Source: Eutrophovita brisbanensis (GTDB lineage: Bacteria > Pseudomonadota > Gammaproteobacteria > Burkholderiales > Eutrophovitaceae). From it: 64,000 nucleotides of DNA. Below the pieces are notes generated by a model, which saw only the letters and a list, made by a program, of their open reading frames with translations, was not told where the DNA came from and searched no databases. Both the position numbers and the translations under genes were made by a program. The DNA is taken from NCBI GenBank assembly GCA_038147395.1, contig JAYQTM010000001.1, positions 1 to 64,000 of the forward strand. The letters run 5' to 3'. Positions 30,864 through 38,559 of this stretch are shown in pieces (the stretch's first letter is position 1; every line of letters begins with the position of its first letter).

Positions 30864-31559
30864 ATGCACCCGACAGCTCTGTATAACTGCCAAAATTTTT
30901 TTGAGACCTATTTCCCCTCTACTGATGAGATAGGCCCAAAGACCGTGGTCGAAATTGGCGCTCAAAATGTCAATGGTGGACTGCGTGAAAAAATTCCTAA
31001 TACATTCGAATATTTAGGGGTCGATTTTGTCAAAGCGCCTGGTGTTGATGTAGTGCTCGAAGATCCGTACAAGCTTCCGTTTGATGACGAGAGCCACGAT
31101 GTGGTGATATCAAGCTCATGTTTTGAGCATTCAGAGTTTTTTTGGATGACGTTTATGGAATGCATCAGAATACTCAAACCAGATGGACTATTCTATTTAA
31201 ACGTACCGTCTAATGGCGAATTCCATCGTTACCCTGTCGACTGCTGGAGATTTTATCCAGACAGTGGAAGAGCGCTCTGTAAATGGGCCAATAACAATGG
31301 CATCAATGCAACGCTTTTGGAATCATTTACGACGCGACAAGTAAAAGATATTTGGAATGATTATGTGTGTGTCTTCCTCAAGGACGAGGCATTTGTTAGC
31401 AACCACCCTAACCGCATGATCCACAACCGAAATGACTTCAAGAATGGGCTACTTTGGGGAAGCGATGACGTCATTAACAAACGGGCTCGAACAGAAGATC
31501 AAAAACACACATCTTTCCTATTCAGCCTGATTAGGAAATTTAGAAAACTCCCATATTGA
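30864..31559 (+). CDS. Class I SAM-dependent methyltransferase
   Basis: A 231-residue protein with the SAM-binding start TVVEIGAQNVNGGLRE, an acidic LGVDFV strand end, LPFDDESHDVVISSSCFEH (motif resembling Methyltransf_11) and ILKPDGLFYLNVPS. The post-core region with PVDCWRFYPDSGR is seen in methyltransferases from polysaccharide and glycan-modification loci. Substrate unknown. It stands alone, pointing toward a second, broken methyltransferase. Confidence 0.75.
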   Translation: MHPTALYNCQNFFETYFPSTDEIGPKTVVEIGAQNVNGGLREKIPNTFEYLGVDFVKAPGVDVVLEDPYKLPFDDESHDVVISSSCFEHSEFFWMTFMECIRILKPDGLFYLNVPSNGEFHRYPVDCWRFYPDSGRALCKWANNNGINATLLESFTTRQVKDIWNDYVCVFLKDEAFVSNHPNRMIHNRNDFKNGLLWGSDDVINKRARTEDQKHTSFLFSLIRKFRKLPY

Positions 31560-31584
31560 TAATTCAATAGCTACCTAAACATCC

Positions 31585-32397
31585 CTATTGGATAGATGAT
31601 CTAGGGATCTCGCTATGGGTTGGCCTGAAGGCCTTTCCTTTCTCGAACACCGCGATTGAATCATGCATATGGATACCCGAAATCATGTCGGTTAAGTCAG
31701 GATAATTGATCGGGTGGACGTGCCACCAATGATGCATATCATTCATCAATCGATAGGAAGCAAAAAATTACGCCTCCGTATGACCGCCAAATGAGGTCAT
31801 AGATCCTCGGCCATATAAACCCCACTTTGATGCAATAAAGGAAAGTGTTCTAAACGTTTTGATCAGATGTTTCATTTGATGGCTGCCATCATCCAATACA
31901 ATATCAACGCCTCCCATTTCCTCTATTACGCGGTTAAGAAATTCAGCATCATCTTGGGAACCAATTCTCACTGAACCAGAGTCACCATCGAGCGACGCAC
32001 AATTCGGATCACTGTCAATCCCAAAAATAGTGGCCTTGTCACCGAAGTAATTTCGCCACATTTGTAAGCTGCCACCTCGGAAAACACCGATTTCAAGGAA
32101 CCTAACATTGGTTCCTCGAAATCTAGAGAAATATCGATCGTATATGGGTATGTAATGATGCCATTTGTGAACTGGGCGCTCTTTATTATTCACAAACAAG
32201 TCTAGCAAATCATCTTCGAATCCATATTTAGTCGTGATATCGGCTGCGACGTCTTTTGATAGATCGAATTCAAAGTCCCTGATTTCGACGCCATAGCCTA
32301 GTCTAGCCCTCAATTTTTTTGATAAACATTTTGATAGTAACTGACTAAATTTCACTAGTTTTCTCTTTATTACAACGAGTTGATGTGACCCAGACAA
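31585..32397 (-). pseudogene. Class I SAM-dependent methyltransferase, frame-disrupted
   Basis: From 32397 the frame gives about 190 good residues with FLEIGVFRGGSLQMWR, ATIFGIDSDPNC and VDIVLDDGSHQMKH, the SAM-binding core of a family that often modifies surface sugars or antibiotics. Near 31,845 the expected FPLLHQSGVYMAEDL is in a different frame, it returns to the first frame for MTSFGGHTEA, and a third shift near 31,765 is needed to read RLMNDMHHWWHVHP and HDSIAVFEKGKAF to the stop at 31585. So three indels within about 100 bases break the C-terminal third. Confidence 0.65.
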
Positions 32398-32504
32398 AAA
32401 GCCGAACCGCGTACCTTTCTCCGAACTTTTGACATCTTACGCCATCACACAAAAGTTATGAAACGAAAACTCCACGCCAAGTTTTTATACCCAACACCGC
32501 TTTA

Positions 32505-32975
32505 GTGTGCTTGTTTATGTTATGCGGCTACTTCAATGTTGCCCAAGCGGTTGAAAAAGTCGACGAGAGACACTTGAGCGAGATGCTTCGGCACATACAC
32601 GAGACAACTGGGATGGCTGTTCCGGGACGCTCAGATCCGGGATATCCGAATGTAGTCTTCGTCGATCAAAACTTCATCAACGGGTTAGTTTGCAAGAAAC
32701 GAAACTGTAATGCTCAGGCCGCCACAAAAAATACAACGGTTTTCTTAGTCGATGGACTAGACATCAGGACCGTCGAAGGGGAGAGCATTCTCTACCACGA
32801 ATTAGTTCACGTAGCCCAGTTCCATAATTGGGGTAATAACGAGAACTGCAAAAGTTGGATAAAACGAGAAGTTCAAGCTTATCAACTTCAAGATAACTTT
32901 GTCAGCGAGAAGGGGCACGACATGCCTTGGCTGAGAAGCGTCGTCCAGTACCTGGCACATATGTGTCCTCAATAA
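32505..32975 (+). CDS. Secreted HExxH putative metallopeptidase-like protein
   Basis: The 156-residue frame begins at GTG 32505 with a short hydrophobic leader (CLFMLCGYFNVAQA), so it is probably exported. A zinc-type HELVH motif lies in ILYHELVHVAQF, with a possible third ligand Glu in KREVQAYQLQ 30 residues on, the spacing seen in gluzincins. Four Cys (two in CKKRNC) may form disulfides. An ATG at 32458 gives a longer basic signal start (MKRKLHAKFLYP) but is out of frame by one base, so the true N-terminus may be lost to an indel near 32,500. It resembles DUF6647-type proteins; activity is unproven. Confidence 0.55.
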   Translation: MCLFMLCGYFNVAQAVEKVDERHLSEMLRHIHETTGMAVPGRSDPGYPNVVFVDQNFINGLVCKKRNCNAQAATKNTTVFLVDGLDIRTVEGESILYHELVHVAQFHNWGNNENCKSWIKREVQAYQLQDNFVSEKGHDMPWLRSVVQYLAHMCPQ

Positions 32976-33041
32976 GTTCCGTTCAGCGCGATCGTTCTTG
33001 TTCTAAAATTGTAAGCCTCATAGTGCAAATGGATACGCAAA

Positions 33042-33497
33042 ATGATTTCCATAAAGACTTTCTGTCTTGGTCTTGTATGCTCGTGCCTAATCACGCTCGC
33101 TCAAGCAAACCTCGGCGATATTGACGAAGATGACCTAGATAATCCACTCATTGTAGAGGGGAAAGAGTTATTACAAAACGAGGACTGGACAGCCGCCATC
33201 ACCCGTTTTGAGTCGGCGCTAGATACAACGCCAAACAGCGCAGATTTACATAATTTTTTAGGCTACGCGTACCGAAAATCTGGTGATCTTGATAAAGCCT
33301 TTCTCCACTACGATAAAGCACTCGAAATCAATCCCGATCATAAAGCAGCAATAGAATATCTAGGAGAAGCGTACATCGCCAACGGCGATTTAGCCAACGC
33401 AATGGTTCAGTTACAGAAGCTCAAACGACTCTGCAGTCCAATCCCTTGTGAAGAACTTCGTGAACTAGAACAAGCGCTTGAGAACGCATCAAGGTAG
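33042..33497 (+). CDS. Exported tetratricopeptide-repeat protein
   Basis: A 151-residue protein with a signal peptide (FCLGLVCSCLITLAQA) and about three TPR units (for example AITRFESALDTTPNSADLHN and AFLHYDKALEINPDHKAA). A Cys pair occurs near the end (LCSPIPCEEL). TPR proteins act as scaffolds; a periplasmic role is likely. Its end lies five bases before the HAD hydrolase GTG start, which suggests co-transcription. Confidence 0.75.
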   Translation: MISIKTFCLGLVCSCLITLAQANLGDIDEDDLDNPLIVEGKELLQNEDWTAAITRFESALDTTPNSADLHNFLGYAYRKSGDLDKAFLHYDKALEINPDHKAAIEYLGEAYIANGDLANAMVQLQKLKRLCSPIPCEELRELEQALENASR

Positions 33498-33501
33498 CGC
33501 T

Positions 33502-34149
33502 GTGCTCAAAGCAATTTTTTTCGATTTTGGCGGCGTCGTTACCGAGAGCCCATTTGAGGCGTTTTCATCTCTTGAGAAAGAACGAGGATTACCCGTAAAC
33601 TTCATTAGAGAGATCAATAGTACAAACCCACACGAGAACGCATGGGCACAACTCGAGAGAGGCGAGATCTCCCCGGAACAATTCGACGTCATGTTCGCAA
33701 ATGAGGCTTCCTCCAGGGGCCATCAGATCAGCGGCAAAGCAGTTTTACAACGCGTCTTCACCCCAATCAGAGGCGACATGGTCGAATTAATACAGCAGTA
33801 TGCTGCGAAATTTAAACTGGCGTGTCTGACAAATAACTTTCCAATCACTGACTCATTAATAGAGCTGATGGGAAACCATAGATATGAGGAATGGCAAAGC
33901 GCGCTCAAACTGTTCGAATACGTCATCGAGTCAGCCAAACTTGGAGTGAGAAAACCTGAGACACAATTTTTCAGTGAAGCCTGTCGCATTACTCAAGTAG
34001 AACCAGATGAAGTCATTTTTCTGGATGACATCGGGTCCAATTTAAAACCAGCTCGAGAAATGGGCATGACGACAATAAAGGTCACATCATCGAGACAAGC
34101 GATCGATGATCTTCGCGAGGCGGTAGCGTTACACGCCACCCCAAATTAA
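33502..34149 (+). CDS. HAD-superfamily hydrolase, subfamily IA
   Basis: Motifs are IFFDFGGVVTESP with the nucleophile Asp, LTNNFP (motif II), KPETQFF (motif III Lys) and VIFLDDIGSNLKPAR (motif IV). The GTG at 33502 (VLKAIFFD) is preferred over the TTG at 33478, which would overlap the TPR gene. The form resembles the phosphatase-like domain of epoxide hydrolase and haloacid dehalogenase-type enzymes; the substrate is unknown. Its stop overlaps the convergent SDR gene by four bases. Confidence 0.8.
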   Translation: MLKAIFFDFGGVVTESPFEAFSSLEKERGLPVNFIREINSTNPHENAWAQLERGEISPEQFDVMFANEASSRGHQISGKAVLQRVFTPIRGDMVELIQQYAAKFKLACLTNNFPITDSLIELMGNHRYEEWQSALKLFEYVIESAKLGVRKPETQFFSEACRITQVEPDEVIFLDDIGSNLKPAREMGMTTIKVTSSRQAIDDLREAVALHATPN

Positions 34150-34910
34150 CGTGTAAATTTCGGTTTTCTCGGTGCGGTCGATGCGAGCCGATCGTAAATA
34201 ACCCGGGGCAACCATTTCATGCATGACGCGACGAGCCTCATTTGCCAGGGCATGATGTGTATCACCTTTTTTCTTTTGATCGCCTGAATGATCGAATCTG
34301 CAGCATCGTCACTATTCATGAGAAACGGCATACGAAATTGATTGACGTCCGTCATTGGCGTCTTAATGTAGCCTGGGCAAACCGTCAACACATTCACACC
34401 GGAGTCGTGTAATTCAACCCTTAGGCTTTCAAGATACGTGGTTAGCGCCGCCTTGGAAGCCGAATACGCACCAGATCCCGGCAAGCCTCTTATTCCTGCA
34501 ATGCTCGATACGCCAACAAAGGTTCCTCGGTTTTCTCTTAACATGCCTTTCATGAATGGCTGGAATGTATTTACGACTCCAAGCACATTAGTACGCAGAA
34601 TCTGTTCAAACGCTTCAACATCACCGAATTCTTCTGAAAGAGTTCCGCCAGAAATGCCAGCATTCGCGATGACCACATTCGGAATACCTACATGCTGCAT
34701 GAACTGCTCCGCTGCAAGTCTCACAGTTTTATAATCCGCCACATCGGCTTGGTAGAAATAACACCGTTCACCCAGACTCTCTTTGATACTCCGTAATTCG
34801 TGATCACGCCTCGCAACTAATCCGACCACAAATCCTTCACGATAAAACTGTCTCGCTAAAGACGTTCCTATTCCACTTGATGCTCCCGTAATAAACACAC
34901 TTTGCATCAC
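34146..34910 (-). CDS. Short-chain dehydrogenase/reductase
   Basis: A 254-residue classical SDR with the NAD(P) motif ITGASSGIGTSLAR, NAGIS, the catalytic Ser in VGVSSIAGIRG and YSASK. The C-terminal end is basic and partly hydrophobic (MPWQMRLVASCMKWLPRVIYD), suggesting membrane association. In betaproteobacteria a gene like this follows dsbA downstream of argS, which fits the context. Substrate unknown. Confidence 0.85.
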   Translation of the reverse strand: MMQSVFITGASSGIGTSLARQFYREGFVVGLVARRDHELRSIKESLGERCYFYQADVADYKTVRLAAEQFMQHVGIPNVVIANAGISGGTLSEEFGDVEAFEQILRTNVLGVVNTFQPFMKGMLRENRGTFVGVSSIAGIRGLPGSGAYSASKAALTTYLESLRVELHDSGVNVLTVCPGYIKTPMTDVNQFRMPFLMNSDDAADSIIQAIKRKKVIHIMPWQMRLVASCMKWLPRVIYDRLASTAPRKPKFTR

Positions 34911-34916
34911 AAACGA

Positions 34917-35573
34917 TTACTTTCTTCTCATTCGATCAACGAGATAATCAAGGATTGGAGAGAGACGATCCCTCGATTGAATCATCGATGCAGTCGTCCA
35001 AAAACGTCGGCCCACCATGATCGTTGGTGTCACGGACACAGGATATACCTCGGATAAACGCAGCGATTCCGACACCCTCTGATCGAGTAGATCGGAGGAC
35101 AAGGTCTCACGAAATCGATCAAGATTCACGCCTTGAGTTTCGACCCATTTATATTGCTCTGAGGTATCCCATAGCGCCCATCCATCGTCATGAATCGCTC
35201 GAAACACGTGATAATGAAGCTTCGTCAACTCACCCATCAACAGTAACGTGTAATACAGTCGAGCCAACTCTAGGGAACGACGGTTCGAAATGTACGGAAC
35301 GAGAACCAGGTCGACACGATTTAGGTTACTTTGAAACCACTGATCGAGATCGGGCCCCAACAAGTAGCAACCTCGGCATTCATACGAAAAAAATTCGATA
35401 ACCTCGACAGGAGCAACGGGGCTAGGTTCGACCGTCGTTTCAAGCTCTAAAAAATCTCTCCCTAAAACGGGTTCGGCATACCCCGAGCTTTGCAGCGCGA
35501 ACAAAAGGAACAGTCCACAAAAAAACTTTCGCGGACAACGTTGCCAATAAGTCTCTTTTTTAATCCTTCGCAA
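34917..35573 (-). CDS. DsbA-like thiol:disulfide oxidoreductase, divergent paralog
   Basis: A 218-residue exported protein (hydrophobic leader FFCGLFLLFALQSSGYA) with a thioredoxin fold and active site CRGC in FFSYECRGCYLL rather than the usual CPHC or CGHC. The cis-Pro loop reads VSVTPTIMV. It lies directly after a second dsbA and overlaps it by 14 bases, so it looks like an old tandem duplication. The changed dipeptide should alter redox potential; it may be a specialised oxidase or isomerase. Confidence 0.8.
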   Translation of the reverse strand: MRRIKKETYWQRCPRKFFCGLFLLFALQSSGYAEPVLGRDFLELETTVEPSPVAPVEVIEFFSYECRGCYLLGPDLDQWFQSNLNRVDLVLVPYISNRRSLELARLYYTLLLMGELTKLHYHVFRAIHDDGWALWDTSEQYKWVETQGVNLDRFRETLSSDLLDQRVSESLRLSEVYPVSVTPTIMVGRRFWTTASMIQSRDRLSPILDYLVDRMRRK

Positions 35574-36192
35574 CGAGTGTGTTTAAAATTGCGATGAATC
35601 GCACAGCATCAACACCCGACCCGTCAGAGCGAAGCGCCATCGAAGGACCAGTGATGTATTTACCCTTCACTGTCACGTACGGGGTCCCAGGAACTCGATA
35701 AGAGCGCGTCAGCTGTACCGCCTTTTTGACTTTTGCATCGATGCCAAATGATTTATACAGTTTATTGAAACTCTCGTTATCGACGCGATCGTTACTGTCG
35801 ATCCATTTCAATATTTTTTTATCCGTCATCAGATTAACACCCTTTCGGTGTATCGCATCATAGACTTCTTGATGAACGGTCTTGAGTAATTGCATCTCCT
35901 CTAACGTGAAATAAAGCTTAGCGAGAGGAATCATTCGTTCGTTGAATACCGCAGGCATATAATTAAACTGAACGCCTTTCGGCGGATTTTGTGCCCATGA
36001 TTCAATCAAAGGCTGGAACTCATAGCAGTGTCCGCACGCATAGTTAAAAAACTCATAAACTTGGACGACATCTCCACGATCACCATCTGAACGAATGACC
36101 TTGTAGTCTTTACCCTCAACCAGGTTTTCGGCAAACGTGGTAGATGTCCAACTGAACACCAAAACCATCAGGACTTTCAACAGTTGTTTCAT
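35560..36192 (-). CDS. dsbA: Thiol:disulfide interchange protein DsbA
   Basis: A periplasmic disulfide-forming oxidase. It has a signal peptide (LLKVLMVLVFSWTSTTFA), active site CGHC in FFNYACGHCYEF, and the cis-Pro loop RVPGTPYVTV. Three in-frame ATGs exist at 36213, 36198 and 36192; the last is chosen because GGAG lies seven bases upstream of it. It follows the SPOR-domain gene, the order known around argS in betaproteobacteria. Confidence 0.9.
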   Translation of the reverse strand: MKQLLKVLMVLVFSWTSTTFAENLVEGKDYKVIRSDGDRGDVVQVYEFFNYACGHCYEFQPLIESWAQNPPKGVQFNYMPAVFNERMIPLAKLYFTLEEMQLLKTVHQEVYDAIHRKGVNLMTDKKILKWIDSNDRVDNESFNKLYKSFGIDAKVKKAVQLTRSYRVPGTPYVTVKGKYITGPSMALRSDGSGVDAVRFIAILNTLVAKD

Positions 36193-36220
36193 TGACATAC
36201 TCCGTGACAACATATGATTA

Positions 36221-36748
36221 TTAATTACTGACTCTTACGACCGTCGTTTCGAAATTAAATTCCTGCAACCTCTGTCGTACCGACTCCATTTCACGTTGGG
36301 TGCTGTAGGGACCCAATCGCACACGATGCAATAACGTCCCGTCTGATAACGCGGTCGCCTGTATGCGTGACTCAAATCCATTCAATGCAAGTCGCGCTTT
36401 TAAATTATCCGCTTCTTGCGCGTTAGACAACGCTGCGACTTGTAAGAAAAGAACCTCAACAGAAATTGATTGTTCAGAGTCGTCACCCTCGGGTGGGGCG
36501 TTATCTTTTCTATCGGCACTCGGCAGCAATTTATAAAAATCGAACTCAACGTCATCTTGCTCCTGAATGACACCTGATCTCTCCGGTGCACTAATACCGT
36601 TGTTATCTTGTATTTGTAAGGCCGCTCGATTAACGTAGATCGCGACTGCAATCGAGACAGCGACACCGATGAGTATTCCAACCAGAATACCCGACCCCAA
36701 ACGTCGTTTTGTCTTGCCTGCGGCGGATCGTGTTCCCCTCTTTGCCAT
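36221..36748 (-). CDS. SPOR-domain inner-membrane protein
   Basis: A 175-residue protein with a short basic cytoplasmic tail (AKRGTRSAAGKTKRR), one transmembrane helix (ILVGILIGVAVSIAVAIYV), an acidic linker and a C-terminal SPOR domain (about residues 95-175; LQVAALSNAQEADNL, HRVRLGPYSTQREME). SPOR domains bind denuded glycan strands at the division septum. It follows argS by 11 bases in the same operon. Confidence 0.88.
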   Translation of the reverse strand: MAKRGTRSAAGKTKRRLGSGILVGILIGVAVSIAVAIYVNRAALQIQDNNGISAPERSGVIQEQDDVEFDFYKLLPSADRKDNAPPEGDDSEQSISVEVLFLQVAALSNAQEADNLKARLALNGFESRIQATALSDGTLLHRVRLGPYSTQREMESVRQRLQEFNFETTVVRVSN

Positions 36749-36759
36749 AACGATAGATT

Positions 36760-38505
36760 TTACATACGTTCTGGCGCATCGACACCAATTAACGCTAATC
36801 CATTACGTATGACGTGTTTCACCGATCGTACCAACGCAAGTCTCGCGTGAATCAATTCAGAATCACCTTTCAATATTTGTGTGGCATTGTAATAAGTGTG
36901 GAAAATCCCAGAGAGATCTTTGAGATAAAAAGCGATCATATGGGGCGCCAACTCACTCGCCGCGGAAGCAACTGTGCCCGGGAAATCTGCGACGGCTCTC
37001 ATCAAGAGGGTCTCTTCCTCTGATGTTAGTCCGTCAAGCTGCACGTCAACGAGCGTCTTGGCATCGATCTCTGACTTGGCCAGAATACTCGCGCAACGCG
37101 CATGAGCATACTGGATGTAATAAACCGGATTGTCGTTATTCTGTGATTTCGCCAAATCAAGATCGAAATCGAGATGTTGATCATTCTTGCGGTAGACATA
37201 AAAAAACCTTGCGGCATCACGGCCAACATCTTCCCTAAGCTGCGCGAGTGTCACGAACTCTCCAGACCGTGTCGACATCGCCAGCTTCTCTTTACCTCGA
37301 TAGAGAACAGCAAACTGGACGAGCGGGACTTTTAATCGATCAGAATTTAGATCCATGACCTCCATGGCGGCTAACGCTGCCCTTACTCGAGGTATGTACC
37401 CATGATGATCTGCGCCCCAGATATTAATCAGCGTATCGAAGCCCCTGTCGAACTTGTCAACATGATATGCAATATCAGACGCAAAATAGGTAAAAATTCC
37501 ATTCTCTCTTTGTACGACACGGTCTTTTTCGTCACCAAACTGAGTCGACCGAAACCAACGTGCGCCGGCCTCAGTGTATAAGTAACCCTTCGCATCCAAC
37601 TCAGAAATCACGCGCTCAATCTTTTTCGAATCAAATAACGTTTGCTCCGAAAACCAATTGTCAAAATTAACACCGAAATTCTCCAATTCCTCCCTGCACC
37701 CAGCGAGTTGCTCGGCCAGAACAGATCGATGAATGACTGAGTAACCTTCTCCCAACACGTCTTTACCTAACGCGATGAGTTGATCAATCAATAATTCAGG
37801 TTCATCCACTGACGGCCAACGCATCTTCAGTTGTTCAATCTCTAAATTGAACCGATCTCCGTGCTGTTCTTTGAGTGCTGCCGCCATGTCGCGAACGTAA
37901 GCACCTTGATACCCCTTTTCAGGAAAAACAAACGTATGCCCGAAGAGTTCTAAATATCTTAACCAAGACGAGATTGACAAAATGTCCATCTGTCGCCCGG
38001 CATCATTGACGTAATACTCTCGAGTCACTTTATGACCAGTCGCAGCAAGTAGGTTTGCGATGCTGTCTCCATACGCAGCCCCGCGGCCATGACCAACATG
38101 TAATGGGCCCGTCGGGTTGGCAGAAACAAATTCCACCTGAACCGAGCGATCACGTCCAATGTCACTCTCACCGTATCGCTCGCCGGACTGCAACACCTCC
38201 GGGATGATCGCCTGGCGACATGAGGCCGTGAGATAAAGATTAATGAAGCCAGGACCAGCGACTTCAGCTTTAGCTAGAAACTGATCGTCTTTGATCGCGC
38301 TAACAATTTCGCCCGCAATATCTCGGGGAGGTCGTTTTAACTCTTTGGCGATTTGCATCGCGATGTTACACGAGTAGTCGCCATGATCAGCTGACCTGGG
38401 GCGCTCAAGTAGAATTCTGTCTAAAGGAATATCGATTGATGACCGTGTCAGAGCGGCGTGTATGCTCTGCTTGATCGCATCGATGGTCTGTATCGTGTAA
38501 TTCAT
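36760..38505 (-). CDS. argS: Arginyl-tRNA synthetase
   Basis: Charges tRNA-Arg with arginine. The 581-residue class I enzyme has an N-terminal Add-1 domain, the HIGH-type HVGH in NPTGPLHVGHGRGAAYGD, and LAMSTRSGEF in place of KMSKS as is usual for many ArgRS, with a DALR anticodon-binding domain at the C-terminus (LVRSVKHVIRNGLALIGV). The frame is intact and length is normal. Confidence 0.97.
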   Translation of the reverse strand: MNYTIQTIDAIKQSIHAALTRSSIDIPLDRILLERPRSADHGDYSCNIAMQIAKELKRPPRDIAGEIVSAIKDDQFLAKAEVAGPGFINLYLTASCRQAIIPEVLQSGERYGESDIGRDRSVQVEFVSANPTGPLHVGHGRGAAYGDSIANLLAATGHKVTREYYVNDAGRQMDILSISSWLRYLELFGHTFVFPEKGYQGAYVRDMAAALKEQHGDRFNLEIEQLKMRWPSVDEPELLIDQLIALGKDVLGEGYSVIHRSVLAEQLAGCREELENFGVNFDNWFSEQTLFDSKKIERVISELDAKGYLYTEAGARWFRSTQFGDEKDRVVQRENGIFTYFASDIAYHVDKFDRGFDTLINIWGADHHGYIPRVRAALAAMEVMDLNSDRLKVPLVQFAVLYRGKEKLAMSTRSGEFVTLAQLREDVGRDAARFFYVYRKNDQHLDFDLDLAKSQNNDNPVYYIQYAHARCASILAKSEIDAKTLVDVQLDGLTSEEETLLMRAVADFPGTVASAASELAPHMIAFYLKDLSGIFHTYYNATQILKGDSELIHARLALVRSVKHVIRNGLALIGVDAPERM

Positions 38506-38559
38506 GCCACCACTTCGTTAATTTTCATCGTTATTGAACGGCTTGATGAGAAGCTCTCA

